A stretch of DNA of 64,000 nt. Origin: Urbifossiella limnaea. Lineage in GTDB: Bacteria > Planctomycetota > Planctomycetia > Gemmatales > Gemmataceae. Position 1 is the stretch's first letter; every line of letters starts with the position of its first letter. The stretch covers positions 3,518,322-3,582,321 of the forward strand of contig NZ_CP036273.1 of the NCBI RefSeq assembly GCF_007747215.1, in the 5' to 3' direction. The translations under genes were made by a program, and so were the position numbers. Below are positions 52,859-61,446 of the stretch, in pieces. The notes beneath the pieces are model-generated. The model searched no databases and had not been told where the DNA came from. It worked only from the letters and a program-made list of their open reading frames with translations.

Positions 52859-52946
52859 TCAGGATTCCCGACGGGCGACGGATCGCAGAGTCAGCTTAGT
52901 CGCAGTGGGGTGGTAGACCTTTCACCGATTCTTCCGACGCGCGCGA

Positions 52947-53642
52947 ATGCGGACCGTCCGCCAGTTCGCCGACCGGCCGGTTCCGCGGGCGGTCATCGAG
53001 GCGTGCATTCGCACCGCGGGCACCGCCCCGAGCGGGGCCAACCTCCAGCCGTGGCACTTCGTGGTCGTGTCGGGCCCGGACCTGAAGGCCCGCATCCGCG
53101 GGGCGGCCGAGGAGGAGGAGCGAGAGTTCTACGCCCGCCGCGCCCCGCAAGTGTGGCTCGACGCGCTCGCCCCGATCGGCACCGATGCCCACACGCCGTT
53201 CCTGGAGACCGCCCCGTACTTGATCGTCGTCTTCGCCCAACCCCAGGATGACGGAAGACGGGGTAACGGTGCCAGGATCACCAAGAAGCGTCTCGACGAG
53301 TTCTCCCTCGGGATGCCCCTCCTGTTCTGGGCCACCGCGACGTGGTGGATCCCGATCCTGTTCGCGCTGGGCGTGTGGCGGCACCTGACCCGCCACTTCC
53401 CGCTGACCTACGACCACGGGTACTGGGCGGCGGTGTTCCCGCTCGGCATGTACACCGTCTGCACCCGGACGATGATCGACGCCCTCCGCCTGCCGTACCT
53501 GGAGCCGATCCCAGACGCCTTCGTCTGGGTCGCCCTGGTCGCGTGGTCGGCCACGTTTCTCGGGCTGGTGCACCGACTCGTGGTCCCGCCCGCGGGGTCT
53601 TTGAGCGATCCTGCGCCGCCCGGTGCGGGTGTGGCGGCGTGA
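52947..53642 (+). pseudogene. Chimeric remnant: nitroreductase joined to a TDT/TehA-type transporter tail
   Basis: Residues 1-97 match the nitroreductase at 50216 ([50 protein letters not shown]). The middle of that domain is deleted, and its C-terminal [11 protein letters not shown] resumes at once. Then comes the C-terminal membrane part of a TDT-family (TehA/SLAC1-like) transporter: [40 protein letters not shown]. Both parts are incomplete, so the continuous 231-aa frame is probably an accident of deletion rather than a working fusion. Confidence 0.75.
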
Positions 53643-53774
53643 TGGTCTCGCAGGTTTGGTGTGAAGCGGCGAATCCAGGTTCTCCCGCGGGAAAGACTCC
53701 GCGACGTGACCGGCCGCGTGGGGTACACGTGCGAGTTCAAGCCGCGGTGGCGGGCGGCAGGATGGCGGCCGCGA

Positions 53775-55244
53775 TTACTTCCCCTCGCTCCGCCACCGAC
53801 GGTTCAGTTCGATGTTACGGCGGAGTTCGGCGTTTTCCTTCTTGGCTCCGCCGAGGTAGACGCGCATGTCCGAGTCGTACATCGCCAGCGGCTCGGGCTC
53901 GCGGCCGCGGTCTCCGGTCCGTTGCTCCCAGTCGGCCAGCCGCTTCCGCATCTGCTCCAGGGTCGTCGCGTGCCGCGGGTCGGCGGCGAGGTTGTTCACC
54001 TCGAAGCGGTCGGCGGTCAGGTCGTAGAGTTCCTCGCGCGGCCGGGTGGGGGCGAACAGGAGCCGCTCGGTGAGGGCGTCGAGTCGGCCGGCGGCGTGGA
54101 GTTCGCGAAGCCGCTGCACGACGGCCTTGTCGTCCTTGTACCGGCACGGCTGCAGGTGGGGCCGGTCGTTCATGTAGTTGCGGATGTACTTGAAGCGACC
54201 GGTGCGCACACTGCGGATGCGCTCCATCGTTTCGTCACACCGGTCGCGGGCGCCGAACACCGCCTCGCGCGCCGTGTACCCGGCGGCGAACAGGTCGCGC
54301 CCTTGCATCCACGCCGGCACCGGAATGCCGGCCAGCGCGAGCGACGTGGCGGTCATGTCGATATGCTCGACCAGGTCGTCGCGGACTGCCCCGCGCGGGA
54401 TACCCGGCCCGCGGACGACGAACGGGACGTGAATCCCCTCGTCGTACAGGAACTGCTTGCCGCGGGCGTGGCTGATGCCGTGGTCGGTCATGAAGAACAC
54501 GACCGTGTCGGCCAGCAGGTTCTCCTTCTCCAGCCGGGCGATCACGTCGCCGACCTGCTTGTCGGTGAACCGGCAGCAGTCGAGGTAGTCGGCCCAGTCC
54601 TGGAGCAGGACCGGGTCGCGCGGGTAGTACGGCGGGAGGACGACAGCCGCCGGGTCGGTGTTCGACCCGAGTTCGCGCCGGGCCCGGGCCTGCCAGGTCG
54701 GGGTCGGCCCCTGCCCGCGGAACTTCCCGCCGTGGAGCTGCACCTGCATGAAGAACGGCTGACCCGGCTGCCGCCCGGCCCAGTCGTTCCCGTCGTACAT
54801 CGCCGGGTCCCACTCGAAGTTGTAGTCGGTCTTCGCCAGCCGGTTGCCGGTGACGTTGTGCCCGCCGTTGCAGGTGTAATACCCCGCCCTCCGGAACAGC
54901 ACCGGCACCGGCACCACTTCTCCGGGGAGGCGGATCTTCATCTCGCCGCGGCCGCTCCGGTGGTGGTGCGCGCCGATCGTCGTCTGGTAGCACCCGGTGA
55001 TGAGGGCCGACCGGCACGGCGAACACACCGGGGCGGTCACGAACGCCTTGGCGAACTTCGTTCCCTCGGCGGCGAGCCGGTCGACGTGCGGGGTACGGAC
55101 GAGCGTCTCGCCGTAGCACGAGAAGTTGGCGGACATGTCGTCCACGACGATCCAGACGATGTTCGGCCGCTTCGCCGCGTCGGCCCGGGCGGAGTTGCTG
55201 TGGAACAGGACGGCCAGCGCGGCCAGTGCGACGAGTCGGAGCAT
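53775..55244 (-). CDS. Secreted sulfatase (formylglycine-type), first of pair
   Basis: 489 aa from ATG 55244; ATG 55259 is an alternative. A signal peptide (LRLVALAALAVLFHSNSARA) precedes a type-I sulfatase: PNIVWIVVDDMSANFSCYGE, then C74-S-P-C-R in VCSPCRSALITG, where C74 becomes formylglycine. The core also has FFMTDHGISHARGKQFLYDE. It hydrolyses sulfate esters, probably of sulfated polysaccharides. It is 30 bp downstream of a second sulfatase. Confidence 0.94.
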   Translation of the reverse strand: MLRLVALAALAVLFHSNSARADAAKRPNIVWIVVDDMSANFSCYGETLVRTPHVDRLAAEGTKFAKAFVTAPVCSPCRSALITGCYQTTIGAHHHRSGRGEMKIRLPGEVVPVPVLFRRAGYYTCNGGHNVTGNRLAKTDYNFEWDPAMYDGNDWAGRQPGQPFFMQVQLHGGKFRGQGPTPTWQARARRELGSNTDPAAVVLPPYYPRDPVLLQDWADYLDCCRFTDKQVGDVIARLEKENLLADTVVFFMTDHGISHARGKQFLYDEGIHVPFVVRGPGIPRGAVRDDLVEHIDMTATSLALAGIPVPAWMQGRDLFAAGYTAREAVFGARDRCDETMERIRSVRTGRFKYIRNYMNDRPHLQPCRYKDDKAVVQRLRELHAAGRLDALTERLLFAPTRPREELYDLTADRFEVNNLAADPRHATTLEQMRKRLADWEQRTGDRGREPEPLAMYDSDMRVYLGGAKKENAELRRNIELNRRWRSEGK

Positions 55245-55274
55245 CGCGGCACCCTGCATGGGGAGGGGTGAGGG

Positions 55275-56672
55275 CTAAATCTTTTTCTTCTTCGGGGCAT
55301 CGCGGGCCGGGTCGTAGTCCGGGTTTGGGGTCGGCACCTGCGCGGCCACGCTCTGCCGCCACGCCGTCAGCCGTTCACGCAATCGCGTGGTGAGGGCAGG
55401 GTCGCGGGCGGACAGGTCTGTGCGCTCGCCGACGTCGTCCTTCAAGTTGTAGAGTTCGAGCTTGCCCGTCTCGAAGAACTCGACCAGCCGCCAGTCGCCG
55501 AACCGGGCGGCCGAGTACGGGGTCGCCCCGCCGGGGTGGTAGTGCGGGTAGTGCCAGTAGAGCGCGTCGCGGGCCGGCGGCGACCCGCCGCGCAGGTGCG
55601 ACACGAAGCTCACGCCGTCCACTGGGTGCTCGGCCGGCACCCGCAGCCCGCACGCCTCGGCCAGCGTCGGGTACAGGTCGCAGGTGATGACCGGCGCGTC
55701 GCTGGTCGTGCCGGGCCGCGTCACGCCGGGCCAGTAGACGATCAACGGCACCCGCACCCCGCCCTCGTACGCCGACCCCTTCCCGGCCCGGAACGGCGGG
55801 TTGGTGGTGATCGGCATGAGCCCGCCGTTGTCCGACGTGAACACCACGATGGTCCGGCCGTCGAGCTTCAGGTCGGCGAGCGCCTTGCGGACAGTGCCGA
55901 CGCTGTCGTCCACGCCCTCGAACAGGGCGGCGTACGTCGGGTTCGCCTTCACCCCCATCGCCTCGGCCTTCCTGGTGTACTTGGCGATTACATCTGGCTT
56001 GCCGCCGATCGGAGTGTGAACGGCGTAGTGCGGGAGGTAGACGAAGAACGGCCGGTCCTTGTTCGCGGTGATGAACTTGACCGCCTCGGCCGCGAGCCGG
56101 TCGGGGAGGAACTCGCCGGCCTTTCCGGGCGGGAGCGTCGGGATCCGCTCCGGGGCGAAGTACCCCGGCGGGCTCCCTTTGTCGGTGCCGCCGATGTTCA
56201 CGTCGAACCCGTGCTGCTCGGGGTACGAACCCGGCCCCCCGAGGTGCCACTTGCCCACGCTCGCGCTCACGTACCCGGCGGCGCGGAACGCTTCCGCGAG
56301 CGAGTGCGTTGCGAGCGGGAGCTGCATCGTCCAGTCCGGTACCCGGAGCTTCGCGAACGGTCGCCGGTGACCGGCGATCCAGTCGGTGACCCTGAGTCGG
56401 GCTGGGTACTGGCCGGTGAGGAGCGAAGCCCGGGTCGGGGAGCAGACGGTGCAAGCCGAGTAGCCGTTCGTGAACCGCACGCCGTCGGCGGCGAGCTTGT
56501 CGATGTTCGGCGTCTCGTGGAACCGGTTGCCGTAGCACCCGGGGTCGGCCCAGCCGAGGTCGTCGATGAGGAAGACGACGACGTTGAGCCGGTCGGCCGC
56601 GGCGGTGGCGGCAGAGGCCGGTGTCGCCGACGCGAGAGTCAGGGCGGCGGCGAGGGTGAGTGAGCGAGTCAC
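55275..56672 (-). CDS. Secreted sulfatase (formylglycine-type), second of pair
   Basis: 465 aa with a signal peptide (LTLAAALTLASATPASA). Sulfatase motifs are LNVVVFLIDDLGWADPGCYG, C77-S-P-T-R in TVCSPTRASLLTGQ, GKWHLGGPGSYPEQHGFDV and IVVFTSDNGG. C77 is the formylglycine site. It is closer to aryl- and N-acetylgalactosamine-sulfatases than its neighbour. The Lys-rich end (KKKKI) is notable. It is followed by the other sulfatase in the same operon. Confidence 0.95.
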   Translation of the reverse strand: MTRSLTLAAALTLASATPASAATAAADRLNVVVFLIDDLGWADPGCYGNRFHETPNIDKLAADGVRFTNGYSACTVCSPTRASLLTGQYPARLRVTDWIAGHRRPFAKLRVPDWTMQLPLATHSLAEAFRAAGYVSASVGKWHLGGPGSYPEQHGFDVNIGGTDKGSPPGYFAPERIPTLPPGKAGEFLPDRLAAEAVKFITANKDRPFFVYLPHYAVHTPIGGKPDVIAKYTRKAEAMGVKANPTYAALFEGVDDSVGTVRKALADLKLDGRTIVVFTSDNGGLMPITTNPPFRAGKGSAYEGGVRVPLIVYWPGVTRPGTTSDAPVITCDLYPTLAEACGLRVPAEHPVDGVSFVSHLRGGSPPARDALYWHYPHYHPGGATPYSAARFGDWRLVEFFETGKLELYNLKDDVGERTDLSARDPALTTRLRERLTAWRQSVAAQVPTPNPDYDPARDAPKKKKI

Positions 56673-56810
56673 GGGCGGTCCTCCGGGACGGGGAACTCGT
56701 TACCCGCCGTTCTACGCCGACCGAGCCGACACGCCTCGAACGACGCCGCCGGCCGAGCCCCCGGCCAGTTGTAGACCATCCCCGACCTCGCTCCGCGCCG
56801 GACCGTTCCG

Positions 56811-57190
56811 CTACTTCTTCTTCGCTTCCGCGGGCGGCGTAAGGCCGTCGGCCGGCTGGCTCCAGAGGCGGTACGGGTCGTCGAGGCGGCGTTGCTCAGC
56901 CAGTAGGAGGGCTTCCATCTCCGCGAGTTTGTCCGCGAACCGCGGATCGCCGGCCAGGTTCACCTGGTTCTTCTCCGGCGTGTTTCGGGTCAGGGCGATG
57001 ACCCGCGGGTCGTGGTGTTCGGCGAGCAACTCGTGCGGGTTGTCCGCCAAGTTGAACAGTTGCGTCTCGCCCACCCTGCCGTCGAGCACGTCGTACTTGA
57101 TGAGCTTCCAGACGCCCTTCTTCACGCACCGCATCCCCGGCTTGGTGCCGCCGCTGTACGTGCCGTAAAGCACATCGCGCACCGTCTCGC
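56811..57190 (-). pseudogene. C-terminal fragment of a third sulfatase
   Basis: The frame reads RDVLYGTYSGGTKPGMRCVK, KGVWKLIKYDVLDGRVGETQ, LFNLADNPHELLAEHHDPRV and ends in EAKKK. This is a typical sulfatase tail. The N-terminal two thirds with the CxPxR site are missing, replaced by an unrelated sequence at ~57190. It is upstream of and co-directional with the two intact sulfatases. Confidence 0.8.
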
Positions 57191-57237
57191 ACCTGATCGG
57201 GATCTTCGACGAACCGCCCGAACTGCGGTGGGACACG

Positions 57238-57674
57238 ATGAGCAACGAGTTCTCGGCGGAAGGCCGGATCGACGGCGACGACGTGTGGGTCACGCTGTCG
57301 AGAGAACCGTTCGATGACGAGGAGCCCGAGCACGTGATCGACCCCGACGGCGGGATCAGAAAAAGAAGCCGCCACCGGCGTGACGCTCACACCGTCGGGT
57401 CCGCCCGCGACGGGAAGGCTGTTGTCGGGGGTGGGCGGTGGGTGCTGTATCAGGGGGAGGACGGTTCGACCGGGGCCGGCTCTACGTCGGTCCCGTCCAG
57501 GCGTCCAAGAGCCTTGAGAGTGATGCGAGGAGGTGGACGAGCGGCGAGCGCAGGGTACGGATCGAGCTGCCTCCGAGCATCGAGACGAATTACTGGCATC
57601 CATCCGCATCAGCTCTCGACGACTCCTCACATCCCGTACCACCCGTACCACCCAATCAGCACAGGTGGCGGAAC
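57238..57674 (+). other. Uncertain gene remnant before the IS4 element
   Basis: A frame from ATG 57238 begins in a plausible acidic protein stretch (FSAEGRIDGDDVWVTLSREP, FDDEEPEHVIDPDGG), then becomes low-quality until the IS end at 57675. The first 40 codons may be the tail of a gene whose head is lost. I see nothing else in this interval. Confidence 0.3.
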
Positions 57675-59173
57675 CCAGGCCATTCACGGTGACGCATCCC
57701 GGTCGTAAGCCGTCCGCTGGCAGGGACTTGGCCAAGCCAGGGAGAGGGCGCGCCCATGCTGTTCGGTGGGGTCTTCGAGCGGTTCCTAGAGGAGAGCCCG
57801 CTCAGCGTGATGTCCCGGGCGACCATCGAGCACGCCCTCTCGGCCTCGGCCCTCGACGCGCTGTTCGACCGGACCGCCGAGCGCGGGTACACCCGGGAGT
57901 TGCTGTTCTCCACGACGGTCGATCTGATGACCCTGGTGGTCGGCGGCAAGGCCCTCCACGTCCAGGCCGCCTACCGGCACCTGCGGGACCGCGTCCCGGT
58001 CACCCTCAAGTGCGTCTACGACAAGCTCCGGAACATCGAGACGGGCGTGTCCGCGGGGCTGGTCGCGCACGTGTCGGGCCGGTGCGAGGGGCTGATCACC
58101 GCGCTGGGCGGGGGGTGCAAGAGCCTGCTGCCGGGCTACCGGGTGCGGGTCCTCGACGGCAACCACCTGGCCGCCACCCAGCGGCGGCTGGGCGTCACCC
58201 GGGGGCACACCGCCGGCCCCTTGCCCGGGCAGAGTTTGGTCGTGCTCGACCCGGCCCTGATGCTGGTCACCGACATCGTCCCGTGCGAGGACGCCCACAC
58301 CCAGGAGCGGGCGCTGATCGACCAGATTGTGCCGCTGGTGCGGGAGCGGGACGTGTGGGTCGCGGACCGCAACTTCTGCACGGCGGAGTTCCTGTGTGAG
58401 GTGGCCGCCCGGCGGGCCTACGTCGTCATCCGACGCCACGGGAACCTGAGCGTCGAGGCCGAAGCCGGGTACGGGGCCGAGGTCGCGACGGACCGGGGCT
58501 GGGTGGGCGAGCGGCGGGTCTGGGTCTGCTGGGGTGGGGCGCGGTTGGTGCGCCTGCGGCAGGTGCGGGTGCGGCTGCGGGCGCCGACCGCGGACGGGGA
58601 CGCGGAGGTGGAGATCCTGACCAACCTGCCGGCGAAGGTGCCGGCCAAGAAGGTGGCCGAGATCTACCTCAAGCGGTGGAAGATCGAGGGGGCCTTCCAC
58701 GAGTTGACAGTCGCCTTGAACTGTGAGGTGAACACCCTGGGGTACCCCAGGGCCGCGCTGTTCGGGTTCTGCGTGGCGGTGGCCGCGTACAACGTGCTGG
58801 CCGTACTGAAGGCGGCCCTGCGGGCGGTGCATGGTGAGAAGAAGGTGCAGGAGGAGGTGTCGGGGTATTACCTGGCGCTGGAGTGGGCGATGGTGTACGC
58901 GGGGATGATGATCGCCCTGCCCGCGTCGGAATGGGAGGCGTTCGGTCCGATGCCCAGCCCGGAGTTGGCCGGCCACCTCCGCGAGTGGGCGGGCAAGGTC
59001 GACCTTGGGAGGATCAAGAAAGCGCCGCCCCGGAAGCCGACGAGGACGGCGACCCGACGGATCAAGGACAAGAGCCCACATGTTTCCACGGCCCGGTTGC
59101 TCGACGAGGGGAAGAAGACCCGTCAGGCGAAAGTCAGCCGGAATCCGTGAGTCTCACACCGTGAATGGCCTGG
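57675..59173 (+). mobile_element. IS4-type insertion sequence, about 1.5 kb
   Basis: CCAGGCCATTCACGGTG at 57675-57691 is matched by its exact inverse at 59157-59173. Whether the outermost bases belong to the element or to a palindromic target cannot be told. One intact transposase lies inside. The right side cuts the primase gene that ends (minus strand) at this junction. Confidence 0.8.
57756..59150 (+). CDS. IS4-family DDE transposase
   Basis: 464 aa. The core has Asp in RVRVLDGNHLAATQ, Asp in DVWVADRNFCTAEF, and the YREK-like signature in YLKRWKIEGAFHELTVALNC with the catalytic Glu. A basic tail (PPRKPTRTATRRIKDK) may bind DNA. The frame is intact. Confidence 0.92.
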   Translation: MLFGGVFERFLEESPLSVMSRATIEHALSASALDALFDRTAERGYTRELLFSTTVDLMTLVVGGKALHVQAAYRHLRDRVPVTLKCVYDKLRNIETGVSAGLVAHVSGRCEGLITALGGGCKSLLPGYRVRVLDGNHLAATQRRLGVTRGHTAGPLPGQSLVVLDPALMLVTDIVPCEDAHTQERALIDQIVPLVRERDVWVADRNFCTAEFLCEVAARRAYVVIRRHGNLSVEAEAGYGAEVATDRGWVGERRVWVCWGGARLVRLRQVRVRLRAPTADGDAEVEILTNLPAKVPAKKVAEIYLKRWKIEGAFHELTVALNCEVNTLGYPRAALFGFCVAVAAYNVLAVLKAALRAVHGEKKVQEEVSGYYLALEWAMVYAGMMIALPASEWEAFGPMPSPELAGHLREWAGKVDLGRIKKAPPRKPTRTATRRIKDKSPHVSTARLLDEGKKTRQAKVSRNP

Positions 59174-59811
59174 TCATTGTCAGGTATCGCGGCGAGCGCT
59201 TCCCACGCCGCCGGCCACGGCTCCCAGGTCGCCGCCGCGGCGTTCCAGTGTGCGGACCACTGGTCCGGGTGCCGGTGGTGTCGCCCGGGGAGCCGGACAG
59301 CGTTCCCGCCGCCGGTCCGCGACGGAAAAGTGTCGACGGGGACGTCGCCGCGGTCAGCGACGAACCGCTGAAGCCACCGGCCGAGCCGTGCGGCGTCCAT
59401 GGGCTGGACCGAGAGCCAGAGGTGGAGGCTGCCGGCGGTGTGGCCCCGGACGAGTACGGCCACGATGCCCATCGACATCAGCTCTGCGTGCTTCGCGCGG
59501 GCGTAGGCCTCGTTCGCCCGCACGGCCGCGGGATCGACCACGCCGTCAGCGGGATGGTGGTCAATGTCGATCACACCGAAGCGCGCGACCCCGTCGGCTG
59601 CCGGGTAGGCTCCGATGATTTGCACCCCGCGGACGTGGGCGCGGAGCCAGTCCTCGGTCAGCGGGTCGCCGACGGTGGTCCACTGATCCCCGAGGGCGCG
59701 GGTGAACCGACCGGCCGGCGGGAGACGGCGGTGCAGCGTGAGGACGTCCGGCGGGGGCGGCTGGCCAGTACGGTCGATGCCAGACGGAGGCGGTGGTGGG
59801 GTTTGGGTCAT
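59174..59811 (-). pseudogene. Archaeo-eukaryotic-type primase domain, 3' end removed by IS4
   Basis: From ATG 59811 the frame has the pattern of TOTE-like AEP primases: HVRGVQIIGAYPAADGVARF, the metal motif GVIDIDHH, GIVAVLVRGHTAGSLHLWLS and VDTFPSRTGGGNAVRLPGRH. It reaches EALAAIPDND and then runs into the IS4 end. Relatives are much longer, often with a helicase part. It was probably the island's own replication primase. It is now broken, about 210 residues. Confidence 0.7.
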
Positions 59812-59871
59812 ATGACTCGCTCACTGTGTCGGGCGTAATGGGGGTGTTCGTCCAATCGGAAAAGCGCGATA

Positions 59872-60180
59872 CTACACACCCTGGGCGTCCAGCTCGTGCT
59901 CGGCCTGCAGCACGGCCACCATCACGGCGGGGGGGGTGTTGGCCGCGGGAAGGGGGCAGCCGGAGGTCGCCAAGATGAACGCTTCGATCGCTGCGGCCGT
60001 GGTGTACCGGCGGCCGCCGATCTTCACGGTTTCGAGCTTGACCCGCGGCGACCCGACCCCGGTGAGCGCCCAGCGGGCGACCGCCGAGATGTGCGGCGGA
60101 GCCTGCGGGTTGACAGCGCGTGGGATTTGACGCCACGGGATGAGCGGATCGGTCAACTTAACGAACTTGAGCTGGTCCAC
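59872..60180 (-). CDS. DUF1580-like excisionase-type protein
   Basis: 102 aa from GTG 60180. It begins with a short helix-turn-helix like MerR/excisionase proteins (TDPLIPWRQIPRAVN, HISAVARWALTGVGSPRVKL, ETVKIGGRRYTTAAAIEAFI). DUF1580 proteins are frequent next to tyrosine integrases in planctomycetes. A role as directionality factor or regulator of the nearby integrase is inferred. Confidence 0.72.
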   Translation of the reverse strand: MDQLKFVKLTDPLIPWRQIPRAVNPQAPPHISAVARWALTGVGSPRVKLETVKIGGRRYTTAAAIEAFILATSGCPLPAANTPPAVMVAVLQAEHELDAQGV

Positions 60181-60275
60181 GAACGTATGCCTCCAACTGC
60201 TCGGCAGAAGCGCCGATCAAGATGGATCACACCAGACCGAGCGGGTCCGACCTATTCGGCGACTGTAAACGAATA

Positions 60276-60297
60276 GAGCCCGGCCGAAGCCGGGCTC
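60276..60297. terminator. GC hairpin with CGAA tetraloop
   Basis: A 9-bp perfect stem (GAGCCCGGC with GCCGGGCTC) closes a CGAA loop. It lies between the DUF1580 gene and the gene ending at 60358. No T-run follows on the plus strand. A terminator or transcript-stabilising hairpin is likely. Confidence 0.55.
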
Positions 60298-60357
60298 GTG
60301 GACGGGATGGGATCGGTGACTTGTCGGGGGTTGATTAGATTCTGTCTCGGCGCCCTG

Positions 60358-61347
60358 TCAGAAGTTCAGCTCCCAGGTGATGTGGATCCCGTCCCCCCCC
60401 TTTTTCCGGTGATTCACACCGAACTTGACACCCGATTTGTTCCTCATCTTCGCGTTTAACTGCGACGCCTGCTGCCGAAGGTTCTGGGTGTCAACGCCGG
60501 ACCCGAACGTGAGCCGTTTGGGCCAGCCGGCATTCTCGAACCCGTCGAGCAAGACCAGGGCGCCGTCACACTTGGCCACCTCGAGCTCGAGAACTGGCCG
60601 GTGGTGGAGGTACAGCTCCCCCTTGTCGCGGTCCCAGTACGGGATTGGGGTCCGACCCAGCGCCGCGAATCGGATGTCGCGCTCCACCGCTTCGCTGAGG
60701 TGGTACATCACCATCAGGCGGTCGAGGTTAGGGGCGAAGCCGGACGCCCGGCCCGCGTACGTCAACCCGATCGCCTCCCAGACCTTCTCCAGAGGGTCGC
60801 CGTTCCGGTGACCGGCTGCCGCCCTCGTCAGGAGACGGATGGTCGGGAGGCTTTCCTGCGGGGCTGTCGGCTCCCACGCGGCGACAGCATCGGCAGCTGT
60901 GAGCACATCATCGGGCAAGGGGAACGCCACGTAGTCGTAGATCGGGTCCCGGCTGCCGGGCTGTGGGGGCTGTCCGGTCAGTAGCCCAGTCACCGCCGCG
61001 GCACGGGCCGCGACGCGCTCACGGGCGGAGATGAGCCAGGTCATCAGTGCGAACCCCAACGCGTGCCATTCCTGGAAGCCGTTCTGCGGGTCGCAGTACG
61101 GACCCAAGTCCGCGGGGGGGCTGACTGGGGGCGCGGAGAGGGTGCGCAATCGCACGACGGTGTCACACCCACGGAGGTATTGCACCTCCCCGAGGACTTT
61201 CACAACCACCGGATCCTGAGGGACGGGTGGTGGGTACCGCCGGAGCTCTTCCGGGGGAACGTACTTGGCGTAGATCATCCCCATCCGGAAGTAGTCCCAC
61301 TGGAGCCAGCGGCGGTGGAGCAGCGAGCTGTCGGCGGTGTTGTTCAT
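60358..61347 (-). CDS. Unknown 329-aa island protein
   Basis: 329 aa from ATG 61347 with GAGAAG upstream. No known domain. Mostly helical, with a central WEAIGLTYAGRASGFAPNLD RLM segment and a C-terminal basic winged-helix-like part (QLNAKMRNKSGVKFGVNHRK). It lies between the integrase and DUF1580 genes and is probably part of the island's core. Function unknown. Confidence 0.65.
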   Translation of the reverse strand: MNNTADSSLLHRRWLQWDYFRMGMIYAKYVPPEELRRYPPPVPQDPVVVKVLGEVQYLRGCDTVVRLRTLSAPPVSPPADLGPYCDPQNGFQEWHALGFALMTWLISARERVAARAAAVTGLLTGQPPQPGSRDPIYDYVAFPLPDDVLTAADAVAAWEPTAPQESLPTIRLLTRAAAGHRNGDPLEKVWEAIGLTYAGRASGFAPNLDRLMVMYHLSEAVERDIRFAALGRTPIPYWDRDKGELYLHHRPVLELEVAKCDGALVLLDGFENAGWPKRLTFGSGVDTQNLRQQASQLNAKMRNKSGVKFGVNHRKKGGDGIHITWELNF

Positions 61348-61446
61348 ACACTTCTCGCTCGTTTGTCCCCTGGTCAGGGGTTAAGGGTCAAGATGGAGTA
61401 CAACGAATCGCCGGCGATGGACCGCTGAGCTTCCCGGTCGAAGCTG

